Origin: Candidatus Desulfosporosinus nitrosoreducens
GTDB taxonomy: Bacteria > Bacillota > Desulfitobacteriia > Desulfitobacteriales > Desulfitobacteriaceae
DNA: 64,000 bases
NCBI RefSeq assembly: GCF_030954495.1
Contig: NZ_JAVHUW010000026.1
Coordinates: forward strand, 58,186 to 122,185
Reading direction: 5' to 3'
Under the pieces are notes generated by a model, which was not told the origin of the DNA, did not search any database, and saw nothing but the letters and a program-made list of their open reading frames with translations. Both the position numbers and the translations under genes were made by a program. The first letter of the stretch is position 1, and every line of letters begins with the position of its first letter. Below are positions 49,685 to 59,104 of this stretch, in pieces.

Positions 49685-50368
49685 ATGCAAAATTTAAAGG
49701 GTATCAAGGTATTGCTTGTAGACGATGAACCAAATATTTTGCAGTTTTTGGAGATGGGCCTGCAAAATGAGGGATTTGAGGTGCGAACAGCGCAGGACGG
49801 AATGACAGGGGTCACCTTGGCTAAAGAGTTTCGCCCCCATATCGTGATTCTTGATGTTATGATGCCCGGTATGGACGGCTTTGAAGTTTGCCGGATGCTG
49901 AAGAAGACGGAAAACGTGGCTATAATCATGCTGACAGCTAAGGATGAAGTGGAAGACCGTGTCAAGGGATTAAATTTGGGAGCGGACGATTATGTCATGA
50001 AACCTTTTAGCTTTGAGGAATTGTTGGCTCGCATTCATGCCCGGATACGCAATCAATTCCCTAATCTGATGGGAGAAGTAGTAGCCGGTGAATTTCGCAT
50101 TGATGACCGGCGCAAAGAAATCCAATACCAACAAAAAGTTTTAGAGCTGTCAACAACGGAATATGAGCTGTTAAAATTCATGGTGCTTAACCAGGGTTTG
50201 GTTTTAAGCAAGGCGAAGATCTTAGACAAAGTGTGGGGTTATGATTTCGGCGGAGATGAAAACATTGTTGAAGTTTATATCCGCTCTTTAAGAGATAAAT
50301 TGAATGACAAAGAGCATAGGCTGATCCGGACCTTGCGCGGGGCGGGATATCGAGTTGACTTATTATGA
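49685..50368 (+). CDS. OmpR/PhoB-family response regulator
   Basis: The receiver domain has D13-D14 (LLVDDEP), phosphorylation site D57 (VILDVMMPG) and K106 or nearby (DDYVMKPFSFEELLARI). The winged-helix domain (residues about 130-227) contains LSTTEYELLKFMVLNQG and GGDENIVEVYIRSLRDKL with the final RTLRGAGYRV. GGAGG lies before the ATG. It overlaps the kinase gene by four bases. The output genes are unknown; its own promoter is a likely target. Confidence 0.93.
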   Translation: MQNLKGIKVLLVDDEPNILQFLEMGLQNEGFEVRTAQDGMTGVTLAKEFRPHIVILDVMMPGMDGFEVCRMLKKTENVAIIMLTAKDEVEDRVKGLNLGADDYVMKPFSFEELLARIHARIRNQFPNLMGEVVAGEFRIDDRRKEIQYQQKVLELSTTEYELLKFMVLNQGLVLSKAKILDKVWGYDFGGDENIVEVYIRSLRDKLNDKEHRLIRTLRGAGYRVDLL

Positions 50369-51876
50369 AATGGTCAAACCGGTTGCGGCGTTTTTTTGTT
50401 CCCAATTCTTTGCGCTTTCAACTTTTGGCGCGTTCCCTCCTGCTCTTGGCCGGGTTGCTGGTGGTCATCGGTTTATTCCAATATGTTTTCATGCAAGGGT
50501 TTATCTACCAGAATCAAGCTAAAAGCATTCAGAATCAGGTTCAGTCGGTCCCTCCTGATGCCTGGAATTTGATGACGAATGGCGGTGATGATCAAAACTT
50601 GGGGGATAGTTCGGCTGATTCGGCAAATTCCGCTCCGAGGGATCTGCATCACCATGGGCCCTTATTTTTTCTTCCGGACGCCAATGTTGCCCTTATTGAC
50701 GAGAAAGGCAATCTGACGGAGCTTTCCAATGGTTATACCAACACGGAAACTTCCCCCCATCTGGACGAACAGGAGTATCAAAATGCTCTGCGCAATAAGC
50801 GCAATTTAGAGTATAAGGTCGTTAATCCTACGGGAGGAAATGAGCAGCTGGTTGTTTTGCTGACGATTCAGCCGAGGGATCAAACTCCTGAGCTGATTCA
50901 AGTAAGCCTTAGTACCAAACCTTTGAAAGAGATGATGCTGCAGCAGTTGCTCATCTTTTTAGGGATCTCCCTGCTTGCTTTAATCGCTGGGATGCTGGCC
51001 TTTATACCGGTGTTGCGAAAAACTCTCATCCCCCTGTCGAATATGGTTGACACCGTGGAACAGATTGATGCCGGAAATCTTGCGGAACGGATACCTGTTG
51101 ATCAAGGGCAGGTGGAAATAGACCGTCTGGCTAATTCCTTTAACGGGATGCTGCAAAGACTCGAAGCGTCTTTTGAAGCGGAAAAAGACTCTAAAGAGCA
51201 GATGCGCCGCTTTGTTGCCGATGCTTCCCACGAGCTGCGCACTCCCCTGACGGCCATTCATGGTTTCCTGGAGGTTCTTCTCCGAGGGGCTATGAACCAA
51301 ACGGAAATGCTTCAGCGTTCATTGACGAGCATGTATGCGGAATCTGAACGCATGAAGAAACTGGTGGAAGACCTTCTTTTACTGGCCAAGCTGGACCGCT
51401 CGCCAAAAATTCAGTTGGCAGAAGAAGCCCTGGATAGGGTCATTAAGGAAATGGCCCCCCAATTGAGACTTTTGGCCGGAGACCGCAAAGTTAGCTTAAA
51501 ACTCACCTCTGATTTAAAAGGCTGCGTTGATGTAGACCGCTTAAAGCAGGTTGTCCTGAACCTTTTTCACAACGCGGTCCAGCATACCGATCCGGTGAAA
51601 GGGGATATTCAGATTTCCTTGACCAAAGCTCTGGACGGGATAGAACTGACAGTGAAAGACAATGGTTCCGGGATACCGCAAGAACATCTGCCCAAGCTAT
51701 TCGACCGCTTCTACCGCAGTGATTCTTCAAGGACCCGGAAGTATGGCGGTGCGGGGCTTGGCTTAGCCATCACCAAATCGCTTGTTGAGCTTCACGGGGG
51801 GACGATACGGGTAGAGAGCACTGTTGAGGAAGGGACAACTTTTTATGTCTGGCTTCCGGTCGCGGAAACCTTATGA
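50365..51876 (+). CDS. Sensor histidine kinase
   Basis: The 503-residue kinase has two membrane helices (about 22-42 and 188-210) around an extracytoplasmic sensor of about 140 residues, then HAMP (about 210-262). The HisKA box FVADASHELRTPL carries H289. ATPase boxes follow: N (NLFHNAVQHT), G1 (DNGSGIP), F (LFDRFYRS) and G2 (GGAGLGLAI). The sensor contains a histidine/aspartate-rich stretch (RDLHHHGPLFFLPD), which might bind a metal; this is speculative. Translationally coupled to the regulator. Confidence 0.93.
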   Translation: MKWSNRLRRFFVPNSLRFQLLARSLLLLAGLLVVIGLFQYVFMQGFIYQNQAKSIQNQVQSVPPDAWNLMTNGGDDQNLGDSSADSANSAPRDLHHHGPLFFLPDANVALIDEKGNLTELSNGYTNTETSPHLDEQEYQNALRNKRNLEYKVVNPTGGNEQLVVLLTIQPRDQTPELIQVSLSTKPLKEMMLQQLLIFLGISLLALIAGMLAFIPVLRKTLIPLSNMVDTVEQIDAGNLAERIPVDQGQVEIDRLANSFNGMLQRLEASFEAEKDSKEQMRRFVADASHELRTPLTAIHGFLEVLLRGAMNQTEMLQRSLTSMYAESERMKKLVEDLLLLAKLDRSPKIQLAEEALDRVIKEMAPQLRLLAGDRKVSLKLTSDLKGCVDVDRLKQVVLNLFHNAVQHTDPVKGDIQISLTKALDGIELTVKDNGSGIPQEHLPKLFDRFYRSDSSRTRKYGGAGLGLAITKSLVELHGGTIRVESTVEEGTTFYVWLPVAETL

Positions 51877-51922
51877 TGGCTTACCTCCTGAAAATAGAAA
51901 AAACTCCGACAGCACACTGCTA

Positions 51923-51984
51923 GGCTCCCTTTGTGCCGGACAGTTTAAATCATGAAACTGTCCGGCACAAGGAGGAGCCCTTTT
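51923..51984 (+). terminator. Strong terminator of the two-component operon
   Basis: GGCTCC, then TTGTGCCGGACAGTTT pairs with AAACTGTCCGGCACAA, and GGAGCC closes the base, followed by CTTTTG. More than 20 paired bases. Confidence 0.88.
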
Positions 51985-52115
51985 GTGTATTCTGGAGCCC
52001 TTTGCTAAGGATTGGAACAAAGATACTTCAACAAACACTACATCTTGATACTGAAGTTGTAAATATCTGATGGCTGAAAGTTAGAACAGAAATTATAAAA
52101 TACGGTGTTTATCTT

Positions 52116-53480
52116 CTATATGTTTTTTCTGTACTGATAGAGCGGCGAAGTTCTCAGATTAGCAATGTAGATCGAGAGTATTTGCAGCAGGGGAAGAAGG
52201 TAAAGGAAAAAGGCAAAAGGAATAAAACCCATCAGGCTTACATTTAAGGTTGAGGTAGGCACAAAACCCGCCGCATTCCAAGGGATCAGGGCCGCTAAGG
52301 GCACTGCCGTATTTTCCAGGTCAAGGGCCAGTTGGGTCTTGGCGGGTCTGCCTTCGGTGTAAACCTTATCCATTAGGGAGTGAGTTAGGACGATGGAGAT
52401 TGTTTGACTGCAGCCGAGTATTGAGGTTAAAAGACTCATGATGGTTGTCGTTAAAAACTTGTTTGAGCGGGATTTGGCTTTGGCCAGAAACTGATCAAAA
52501 TCCTTTAAGATATTACTCTCGGCGAATAGGCCGGCCAGGCAGCAGGAGACAAAAACGACCAAGGTCACTTTCCACATAGAAAGAATACCACCGCCCTGGA
52601 GAATTGTCTTGAGCGGACTGTCAACTTGCAGCTTAAAACCTAAAAGGGCTATTTGCAGGACAGCGAGCAGGTTGCGCCGCTGCATTTCCATGCTTATGAA
52701 ACCGGCGAGAAGGATGCTGACAAGCATCGATTTTTTAACATCGACTTTTAAAAAGGCAAGAATGAGGATCACAAGAGCAGGCGAAAACACAAGCCAGTTT
52801 AAAGAAAAAAGGCGGGATATCTCAGTCAGCATAGTATTACCGGCAAATGTCAAGGGATGGTTTAAGGATAGTCCCAGATAGGCCAGGGCCGATAAGAAGA
52901 AAGGCAGCGTTCCCGTTCTGAACATGCCTTTAATGTTCTCATAAAGATTCGATGTTGTTAAATTGGCAACTAAATTAGCACTTGAAGACATAGGGGAGCA
53001 GCGGTCACCGAAATAGGCTCCGGCAATAATCGCGCCCGCCGCCATATTGGAATTGAGGTGGCCGCTTTTGGCCATGAGAATCAAGGCTAAACCAACAGTG
53101 CTGACGGTCCCGAAGGAGGTTCCCAGCAAAAAAGAGACGGCAGAGCTAATAAGAAAGGCATAGACAAGGAAGAACTTGGGGTTCAGCAGCCGTATTCCAT
53201 AATAAAGGACGGCCGGTGTCGTCCCGGCTGCTATCCAGAGGGAGGTTATGGCACCCACTAAGATAAGAATCCGTACAACAATCAACGACTTCTTGCCGCC
53301 CTGATAGGACATCTGAAGGATTTCCCGCAGAGAATATCCCCTCCGCCAAGCGATGAAAGCAAAGTTAAGCCAACATAATGCCAGCGGGAAGCCGATAAAT
53401 ATTCCTTTTAGAGTGCAGACCACCAGAAGGGCAAAGGTCAGCACGAGGCTGATGAGAAGATAGTTGTTCTCGGCTTTCAT
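52116..53480 (-). CDS. NhaC-type Na+/H+ antiporter
   Basis: The 454-residue membrane protein has about eleven helices and NhaC-family landmarks: GTSFGTVSTVGLALILMAKS, GAIIAGAYFGDRCSPMSSSANLVA and, late in the protein, DLENTAVPLAALIPWNAAGFVP. These exchange sodium for protons, or malate/lactate in some relatives. GGGAG lies before the ATG. It is monocistronic and convergent with the two-component operon, and the terminator at 51923 could serve both. Confidence 0.85.
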   Translation of the reverse strand: MKAENNYLLISLVLTFALLVVCTLKGIFIGFPLALCWLNFAFIAWRRGYSLREILQMSYQGGKKSLIVVRILILVGAITSLWIAAGTTPAVLYYGIRLLNPKFFLVYAFLISSAVSFLLGTSFGTVSTVGLALILMAKSGHLNSNMAAGAIIAGAYFGDRCSPMSSSANLVANLTTSNLYENIKGMFRTGTLPFFLSALAYLGLSLNHPLTFAGNTMLTEISRLFSLNWLVFSPALVILILAFLKVDVKKSMLVSILLAGFISMEMQRRNLLAVLQIALLGFKLQVDSPLKTILQGGGILSMWKVTLVVFVSCCLAGLFAESNILKDFDQFLAKAKSRSNKFLTTTIMSLLTSILGCSQTISIVLTHSLMDKVYTEGRPAKTQLALDLENTAVPLAALIPWNAAGFVPTSTLNVSLMGFIPFAFFLYLLPLLQILSIYIANLRTSPLYQYRKNI

Positions 53481-53926
53481 GACAGGCTCCCTTCATTAAA
53501 ACAGGACGAATTGCTTAGGCAACGTTTTGTTATGTAATTTAAAACTAAGTTATATTGTAGCACTCCTGCTTAAACTTAGGGGGTAGAAACAGAAATAAAA
53601 TCCAAATCGAACGTACCGATTATTGAGTCGCTGCATAAGCTGGTGCAGCGACACCTTAAAGAAGGCGCAAAGCGGCGTTAAATGCTTGTATAAGAATTTA
53701 AGACACTACTCAGCAGGTTCTGAATAGTGTCTTTTCTCTAATAGGAGAATATTTGACCTAAAAGCTTCAAAAACCTTCTTCGCTCACAATGACGCTGCCT
53801 ATAATTTGACTGTCAAATTTACAGCGGACAAACAGGATTTGGGATTAATCTCCAATATGCCTGAGTTGAATTAATCAAGGTGATGTAGTAAACTAAGAAA
53901 GACAATTGACGATTGGAGATGGAAAG
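53481..53926. other. Gap with two hairpins upstream of the ABC-F leader
   Basis: No gene is supported. GTCGCTGC/GCAGCGAC (53627-53652) is a perfect 8-bp inverted repeat. AAGACACTACTCAG/CTGAATAGTGTCTT (53699-53733) followed by TTCTCT is a terminator-like stem. The ABC-F promoter should lie at about 53850-53910, but no box pair there is convincing. Confidence 0.4.
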
Positions 53927-53947
53927 ATGCGTAATTTTTCTTGCTAA
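53927..53947 (+). CDS. Leader peptide MRNFSC of the ABC-F attenuator
   Basis: A six-codon frame with a good ribosome site (TTGGAGATGGAAAG) reads ATG CGT AAT TTT TCT TGC TAA. Its last 11 bases (53937-53947) are perfectly complementary to 54007-54017. A ribosome paused on it would cover this segment and shift the downstream RNA fold. Short leader peptides of this kind precede erm, msr, vga and other ABC-F genes and respond to ribosome-targeting antibiotics. Confidence 0.7.
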   Translation: MRNFSC

Positions 53948-54123
53948 ATGATATACAGCATAATGAAATTGGAGAAACGGTGCTGAAACCGCCTCTTTTA
54001 TTGTGCTTAGCAAGAAAGTTACTATTTCTTTTCACTCAAATAATACATTCTTACCATACCCGAGACCGGGCTGGTTTTGCTGTATCGTTATGAGCTGCAA
54101 GAATTTACTTTCTTGCAGCTTTT
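53937..54123 (+). promoter_or_regulatory. Ribosome-mediated attenuator of the ABC-F gene
   Basis: Three alternative pairings are visible. Segment 1 TTTCTTGCTAA (53937-53947) pairs with segment 2 TTAGCAAGAAA (54007-54017), 11 of 11. Segment 2, as GCAAGAAAGT (54010-54019), pairs with ACTTTCTTGC (54107-54116), 10 of 10. That second strand is also the 3' arm of the terminator AGCTGCAAGAA/TTCTTGCAGCT (54093-54120) followed by TTT. With segment 1 free, 1:2 forms and the terminator folds. With a ribosome stalled on the leader peptide, segment 2 sequesters the terminator arm and transcription continues. Confidence 0.8.
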
Positions 54124-54153
54124 ATTATGTCTTGTTATACAGGAGGATGTTTT

Positions 54154-55632
54154 ATGTCGTTAATAAATGTTTCCAACCTGACCTTTGCTTACGAGGGCAG
54201 TTATGACAACATCTTTGAAAACGTCAGTTTTCAAATAGACACGGATTGGAAATTGGGGTTCACGGGAAGAAATGGCAGAGGTAAGACCACATTTCTCAAC
54301 TTGTTGCTCGGCAATTATGACTATCGGGGCAATATCTCCGCCAATGTGAGTTTTGAATATTTTCCTTTTAATGTAGAAAACAAAGCAAATAACACCCTTG
54401 ACGTTATCGCCGACATTTTTCCGGACTATCTTTATTGGAAGTTGACGCGTGAACTTTCTTTGCTGGAGGTTGCCGAAGAGGTTTTATATCGTCCTTTCGC
54501 TTCCTTATCCAATGGAGAACAGACAAAAGTGCTGCTTGCCGCCTTGTTTCTTAAAGAAAATAGTTTTCTTTTAATTGATGAGCCGACCAATCACCTGGAT
54601 ATGGCGGCAAGAAAGCTGGTCAGTGACTATCTCAAGAGCAAACAGGGTTTTATTTTAGTGTCACACGACCGAGCATTTCTGGATAACTGCGTTGACCACA
54701 TTCTTTCGATCAATAAGACCAATATCGAAATCCAAAAAGGCAATTTTTCCTGTTGGTGGGAGAATAAAAAAAGGCAGGATAGTTTTGAGCTCGCGGAAAA
54801 TGAAAAGCTTAGAAAAGACATTCACCGCTTGACGGATTCCGCTCAGCGGACAAGTAAATGGTCGCAGGACGTGGAAAAATCCAAAAACGGCACCAAAAAT
54901 TCCGGTTCCAAGCTGGATAAGGGCTATGTAGGGCATAAGGCCGCTAAAATGATGAAGCGTTCCAAGTCCATTGAAAACCGACGCCAAGCCGCTCTGGATG
55001 AAAAATCCAGGCTTCTCCAAAACCTTGAGGATTCCGACAGCCTGAAGCTTTCTCAGTTGGCCTACCATAAAGAACGGCTTGTTGAGCTGGATAATGTTTC
55101 AGTTTTTTACGATGGAATGATGGCTTGCTCAGATATAAGTTTTACGCTTGAGCAGGGTGACCGCGTTGTGCTTAGGGGCAAAAACGGCTCAGGGAAATCG
55201 AGCATTCTTAAACTTATTTGTGGTGAGACCATGAATTATACCGGTACTTTCAGAAAAGGAAGCCAGCTTAAGATATCTTATGTCTCACAGGACACATCTT
55301 GTCTGCAGGGGGAACTAGCGGATTATGCCGCGGACAACGAAATTGATGAAAGCCTTTTTAAAGCGATTTTAAGAAAGCTTGGTTTTTCCAGAGTTCAGTT
55401 CGCAAAGGATATAGCAACCTTTAGCGGCGGCCAAAAGAAAAAAGTGCTGATTGCCAAAAGTTTATGTGAACAGGCACATCTCTATGTTTGGGATGAACCG
55501 CTCAATTATATTGATATACTTTCCCGTATCCAAATCGAAGAGCTGTTACTTGAATATCAGCCGACTATTTTGTTTGTGGAACATGATAGGACGTTCAGTG
55601 AGAATGTCGCCACAAAGTTTATAACGATCTGA
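54154..55632 (+). CDS. Lsa-type ABC-F ribosomal protection protein
   Basis: The 492-residue protein has two ABC domains and no membrane part: Walker A GRNGRGKTTFLNLL and GKNGSGKSSIL, signatures SLSNGEQTKVLLAAL and TFSGGQKKKVLIAKSL, and Walker B FLLIDEPTNHLD and LYVWDEP. The linker between them (about residues 205-310) is long and basic, with KRSKSIENRRQA as in Lsa/Vga proteins. ABC-F ARE proteins bind the ribosomal E site and displace lincosamides, pleuromutilins and streptogramin A. AGGAGG lies seven bases before the chosen ATG. The second Walker B has DEPLNY in place of DEPTNH. Controlled by the attenuator upstream. Confidence 0.92.
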   Translation: MSLINVSNLTFAYEGSYDNIFENVSFQIDTDWKLGFTGRNGRGKTTFLNLLLGNYDYRGNISANVSFEYFPFNVENKANNTLDVIADIFPDYLYWKLTRELSLLEVAEEVLYRPFASLSNGEQTKVLLAALFLKENSFLLIDEPTNHLDMAARKLVSDYLKSKQGFILVSHDRAFLDNCVDHILSINKTNIEIQKGNFSCWWENKKRQDSFELAENEKLRKDIHRLTDSAQRTSKWSQDVEKSKNGTKNSGSKLDKGYVGHKAAKMMKRSKSIENRRQAALDEKSRLLQNLEDSDSLKLSQLAYHKERLVELDNVSVFYDGMMACSDISFTLEQGDRVVLRGKNGSGKSSILKLICGETMNYTGTFRKGSQLKISYVSQDTSCLQGELADYAADNEIDESLFKAILRKLGFSRVQFAKDIATFSGGQKKKVLIAKSLCEQAHLYVWDEPLNYIDILSRIQIEELLLEYQPTILFVEHDRTFSENVATKFITI

Positions 55633-55703
55633 TTAACGTGTATGTCCTATTTGCATTAATTTTCCTTTTGGATATAATACTGAATTAAAAGGAGGCATGT
55701 CAT

Positions 55704-56285
55704 TTGAAAAAATTAATTATTTTCGCCCATCAACACCAGGATAGTTTTAACCGGGCCATCTTAGATCAGGTGGAATCCACTTTAAAAGAAAAGGGCCATG
55801 AAGTAATCGTCCGTGATTTGTACAAACTTAATTTTCAGCCCTTATTAAAACCGGAAGACACTGAGTCGATGAAAACCGGAAAAATTCCGGAGGATATTAA
55901 GACTGAACAAAACTTCATTACCGAGTCCGATGCCATTATCTTCATTTATCCCATTTGGTGGTCCAATATGCCGGCGATTCTCAAAGGCTATTTTGATCGG
56001 GTGTTTTCTTTTGGCTTTGCCTATACTGCGGGAGCTCAAGGCGCTGTTCCTCTATTAAAGGGCAAGAAAGGTATGATTATTAATACCTACGGTGCCCCCG
56101 AGGAGCACTATGAATCGATTGGCATGAATGCGGCTTTTAAAACCACAATGGATGTGGGCATTTTCGGCTTTACAGGCATCGAACCTGTGGAGCATCTGTT
56201 GTTTGGATCGGTAACTGAGGTGGATGATTCCGCCCGTAAAAAAATGCTGGAAAAGATTAAGGAAACGGTAAAGAAATCTTTTTAA
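55704..56285 (+). CDS. Flavodoxin-fold NAD(P)H:quinone reductase (MdaB/KefF/NQO-like)
   Basis: The 193-residue protein starts KKLIIFAHQHQDSFNRAIL, the FMN/FAD phosphate loop of the DT-diaphorase-like family, and has DAIIFIYPIWWSNMPAILKGYFDRVFSFGFAY and NTYGAPEEHYESIG. These cytoplasmic enzymes perform two-electron reduction of quinones or nitro compounds. The TTG start follows AAAGGAGG. It stands alone and is followed by a terminator. Confidence 0.88.
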   Translation: MKKLIIFAHQHQDSFNRAILDQVESTLKEKGHEVIVRDLYKLNFQPLLKPEDTESMKTGKIPEDIKTEQNFITESDAIIFIYPIWWSNMPAILKGYFDRVFSFGFAYTAGAQGAVPLLKGKKGMIINTYGAPEEHYESIGMNAAFKTTMDVGIFGFTGIEPVEHLLFGSVTEVDDSARKKMLEKIKETVKKSF

Positions 56286-56331
56286 TAAAAATAAGAAACC
56301 TACTCCTGACGACCTGAGATTTGCATAAGGG

Positions 56332-56366
56332 AAAAGCAGCTTGCTTAGCGGTAAGCTGCTTTTTTG
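56332..56366 (+). terminator. Intrinsic terminator
   Basis: AAAAGCAGCTT pairs with AAGCTGCTTTT around GCTTAGCGGT, followed by TT. It ends the quinone reductase unit. Confidence 0.85.
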
Positions 56367-56439
56367 CACCTAGGTCCTATGGTTTGTGAGAAAGCGGCCG
56401 GTATGATATAGTAAATGCGAAGAGAAAGGGGTTTTCACA

Positions 56440-59076
56440 ATGCCGAAGATGGTGATTTTAGACGGAAACAGCCTTGCGAATCGCGCTTTCTATGCTTTAC
56501 CGCCTTTAACGACGTCGGATGGGCGTCCGACTAATGTATTGCATGGTTTTCTGACGATGCTTTTTCGCTTAGAACAGGAACAACACCCGGATTACTGGGT
56601 GGTAGCTTTCGATAAAACAAAGGCAACAGTGCGGATTGAACAGTATGCCGGGTATAAGGCCCAGAGAAAGGAAACTCCGGAAGGCTTGCGCCCGCAGTTT
56701 GACTATCTCAAGGAAATTCTCACGGAGCTCGATGTTCCCATGTTGGAGCTGGCGGGCTATGAAGCCGATGACCTGATTGCCGCAGTGACCAAGCAGGCAG
56801 AAATTCAGGGTATGGAGATCCAGGTCTATACGGGTGATAGAGATGCTTTGCAGCTTATTTCCCCCAAGACCCATATCTTTTTAACCAAAAAAGGAATCAG
56901 CGACGTTGAGTGTTATGACGAACATGCTTTGTGGGAGCGCTATCAACTGCGTCCCTACCAAATTATTGATTTAAAAGGCCTGATGGGAGATACTTCGGAT
57001 AATATTCCGGGTGTTCCGGGCGTTGGTGAAAAAACAGCCCTGAAATTGCTCTGGGAATATGAAACTGTGGAAGGAGTCTTGGCGAACGCGGATAAAGTCT
57101 CCGGGAAAAAGCTGCAAAACAATTTAATGGAATATGCGGATCAAGCCAGACTTAGTAAAACCTTAGCGACAATGCTCACGGATGTTCCGCTGCCTTTTTC
57201 CTTGGACAACCTTATTTATCGGCATCCTCAGGCCGCCAAAGTGCTTCCCGTTTTAAAGAAATACGATTTAAAAAGTGTCACTCGCTTGTGGCAGGAACGT
57301 TACGCCAATGATGGAGAGGGTAAAAGTGAAACGCCTGAAATAGCTCTAGTGCCCTGGCCGGAACGTGAGCTGACTGAAGAGGGCTGGCTTCAGCAGATTG
57401 GACAGTGGCAAGCCGCCCGGCAAACGCTTACCTTAGCCTGCCGCCATGAAGGCACCGGACTGCAGGGCGGACGCTGGCTGGAATGGGGTGTGGCTGTCTC
57501 CGGGGAGTCCTTCAAGCTGACCCGGGATGAAGTGTCTTCCGCAGTTGTTGAGGCTTGGCTGGAGCTGTTGGAAAACGAACAAGTGCCTAAAACCTTAACA
57601 GATAGTAAAACCGTGACCTTATTGCTGGGAAATGAAAACAGAACCTTAAAGGGAGTCGCCTTTGACTTAGGCTTGGCTTCCTACTTGATCCAATCTTCCC
57701 GGACAAAGTTTGCGCCTCTGGATTTGGTTAAGGAATATGTTCCCCAGCAAGACGCTTTCGGGAGTGTAGCGGAAGAAGCCTCAGCCTTGGCTCAAGTCGC
57801 ACCTAAATTTCAAGAAGACCTGGTAGCCCTGGGCTTGGGAGAATTGCTGCATTCTATTGAAGAACCTTTAAGCTTTGTTTTAGCACAAATGGAGCGGCAA
57901 GGGATTGGCATTGACGTGGAGCAGCTGGTGCATTTCGGTGAAGGAATCAGTGATACCTTAAAAGAATTGGAACAAGATATTTATGATTTGGCGGAGACGA
58001 CCTTTAATATTAACTCTCCTAAACAATTAGGAGCTATTTTATTTGAAAAATTGGGGTTAGCGACGGCTAAGAAGACTAAAACCGGATATTCCACTGATGC
58101 TGATACTCTGGAAGACCTGCGCACAGCACATCCGATTATTGAGAAGATCTTAGATTATCGTCAGCTCAATAAGCTTATGTCTACTTATGTCAACGGATTG
58201 CTTGCTCAAGAGAAGGATGGACGAATTCATACTACCTTCCAGCAAACTGTGACAGCGACCGGCCGTTTGTCGAGCACTGAACCCAATTTGCAGAACATCC
58301 CGATTCGGCTGGAACAGGGACGGCTGCTGCGAAAAGTTTTTCATCCCACGGAACCGGGCTGGATTCTTCTTTCGGCCGATTATTCTCAAATTGAACTGCG
58401 CATTTTAGCTCACTACTCTCAAGATCCTTTGCTCTGCGAGTCTTTCGCTTTAGGGCAGGATGTTCACACCAGAACGGCGGCGGAAGTTTTCGGTATTTCC
58501 CTTGAGGCAGTCACCCCGGGAATGCGCAGAAGCGCCAAGGCCGTTAATTTTGGACTCGTTTATGGCTTAACGGAATTCGGTCTTTCCCGAGATTTAGGAA
58601 TTCCCCGCAAAGAGTCGAAGTTTTACATTGAACAATATTTTAAACGCTATAGTGGTGTAAAATGTTATTTGGAAAGCGTGGTGGCGCAAGCGAAACAGGA
58701 GGGACAAGTCCGTACCTTGTTAAACCGTTTGCGCAGGATTCCTGAACTATTTCACGCTAATAGGGTCCAGCGGCAGCTTGGGGAGCGCATAGCCATGAAT
58801 ACCCCCGTTCAGGGAACCGCAGCCGATATCATGAAACTGGCCATGATCCAGGTTGCCGAAAGAATAAAACCCTTCCGGGCGGCTATACTCTTGCAAGTTC
58901 ATGACGAACTCCTGCTTCAAGTCGCTCCGGAGGATTTGGCAAGCGTCGCTCGCCTGCTTAAAGTAACCATGGAAAACGCCTTCCCGCTTTCCGTTCCTAT
59001 GACCGTGGACTGTAAAGTCGGAACAAACTGGTATGATATGCAGAAATATATACCGGAACAATTGTCTGACGCTTAA
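56440..59076 (+). CDS. polA: DNA polymerase I
   Basis: The 878-residue enzyme has an N-terminal 5'-3' FEN-like nuclease (LDGNSLANRAFYALP, YEADDLIAAVTKQA, GDTSDNIPGVPGVGEKTALKLL). The central domain lacks the DxE exonuclease residues and so has no proofreading. The family A polymerase core has TATGRLSSTEPNLQNIPIR, motif A LSADYSQIELRIL near residue 647, motif B RRSAKAVNFGLVYGLTEFG and motif C VHDELL. It fills gaps in repair and removes RNA primers. AAAGGGG lies before the ATG. It is followed 28 bases later by mutM, a common pairing in Firmicutes. Confidence 0.95.
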   Translation: MPKMVILDGNSLANRAFYALPPLTTSDGRPTNVLHGFLTMLFRLEQEQHPDYWVVAFDKTKATVRIEQYAGYKAQRKETPEGLRPQFDYLKEILTELDVPMLELAGYEADDLIAAVTKQAEIQGMEIQVYTGDRDALQLISPKTHIFLTKKGISDVECYDEHALWERYQLRPYQIIDLKGLMGDTSDNIPGVPGVGEKTALKLLWEYETVEGVLANADKVSGKKLQNNLMEYADQARLSKTLATMLTDVPLPFSLDNLIYRHPQAAKVLPVLKKYDLKSVTRLWQERYANDGEGKSETPEIALVPWPERELTEEGWLQQIGQWQAARQTLTLACRHEGTGLQGGRWLEWGVAVSGESFKLTRDEVSSAVVEAWLELLENEQVPKTLTDSKTVTLLLGNENRTLKGVAFDLGLASYLIQSSRTKFAPLDLVKEYVPQQDAFGSVAEEASALAQVAPKFQEDLVALGLGELLHSIEEPLSFVLAQMERQGIGIDVEQLVHFGEGISDTLKELEQDIYDLAETTFNINSPKQLGAILFEKLGLATAKKTKTGYSTDADTLEDLRTAHPIIEKILDYRQLNKLMSTYVNGLLAQEKDGRIHTTFQQTVTATGRLSSTEPNLQNIPIRLEQGRLLRKVFHPTEPGWILLSADYSQIELRILAHYSQDPLLCESFALGQDVHTRTAAEVFGISLEAVTPGMRRSAKAVNFGLVYGLTEFGLSRDLGIPRKESKFYIEQYFKRYSGVKCYLESVVAQAKQEGQVRTLLNRLRRIPELFHANRVQRQLGERIAMNTPVQGTAADIMKLAMIQVAERIKPFRAAILLQVHDELLLQVAPEDLASVARLLKVTMENAFPLSVPMTVDCKVGTNWYDMQKYIPEQLSDA

Positions 59077-59104
59077 AGCAAAGAGGAAAAGAAGAGGAGT
59101 AATT

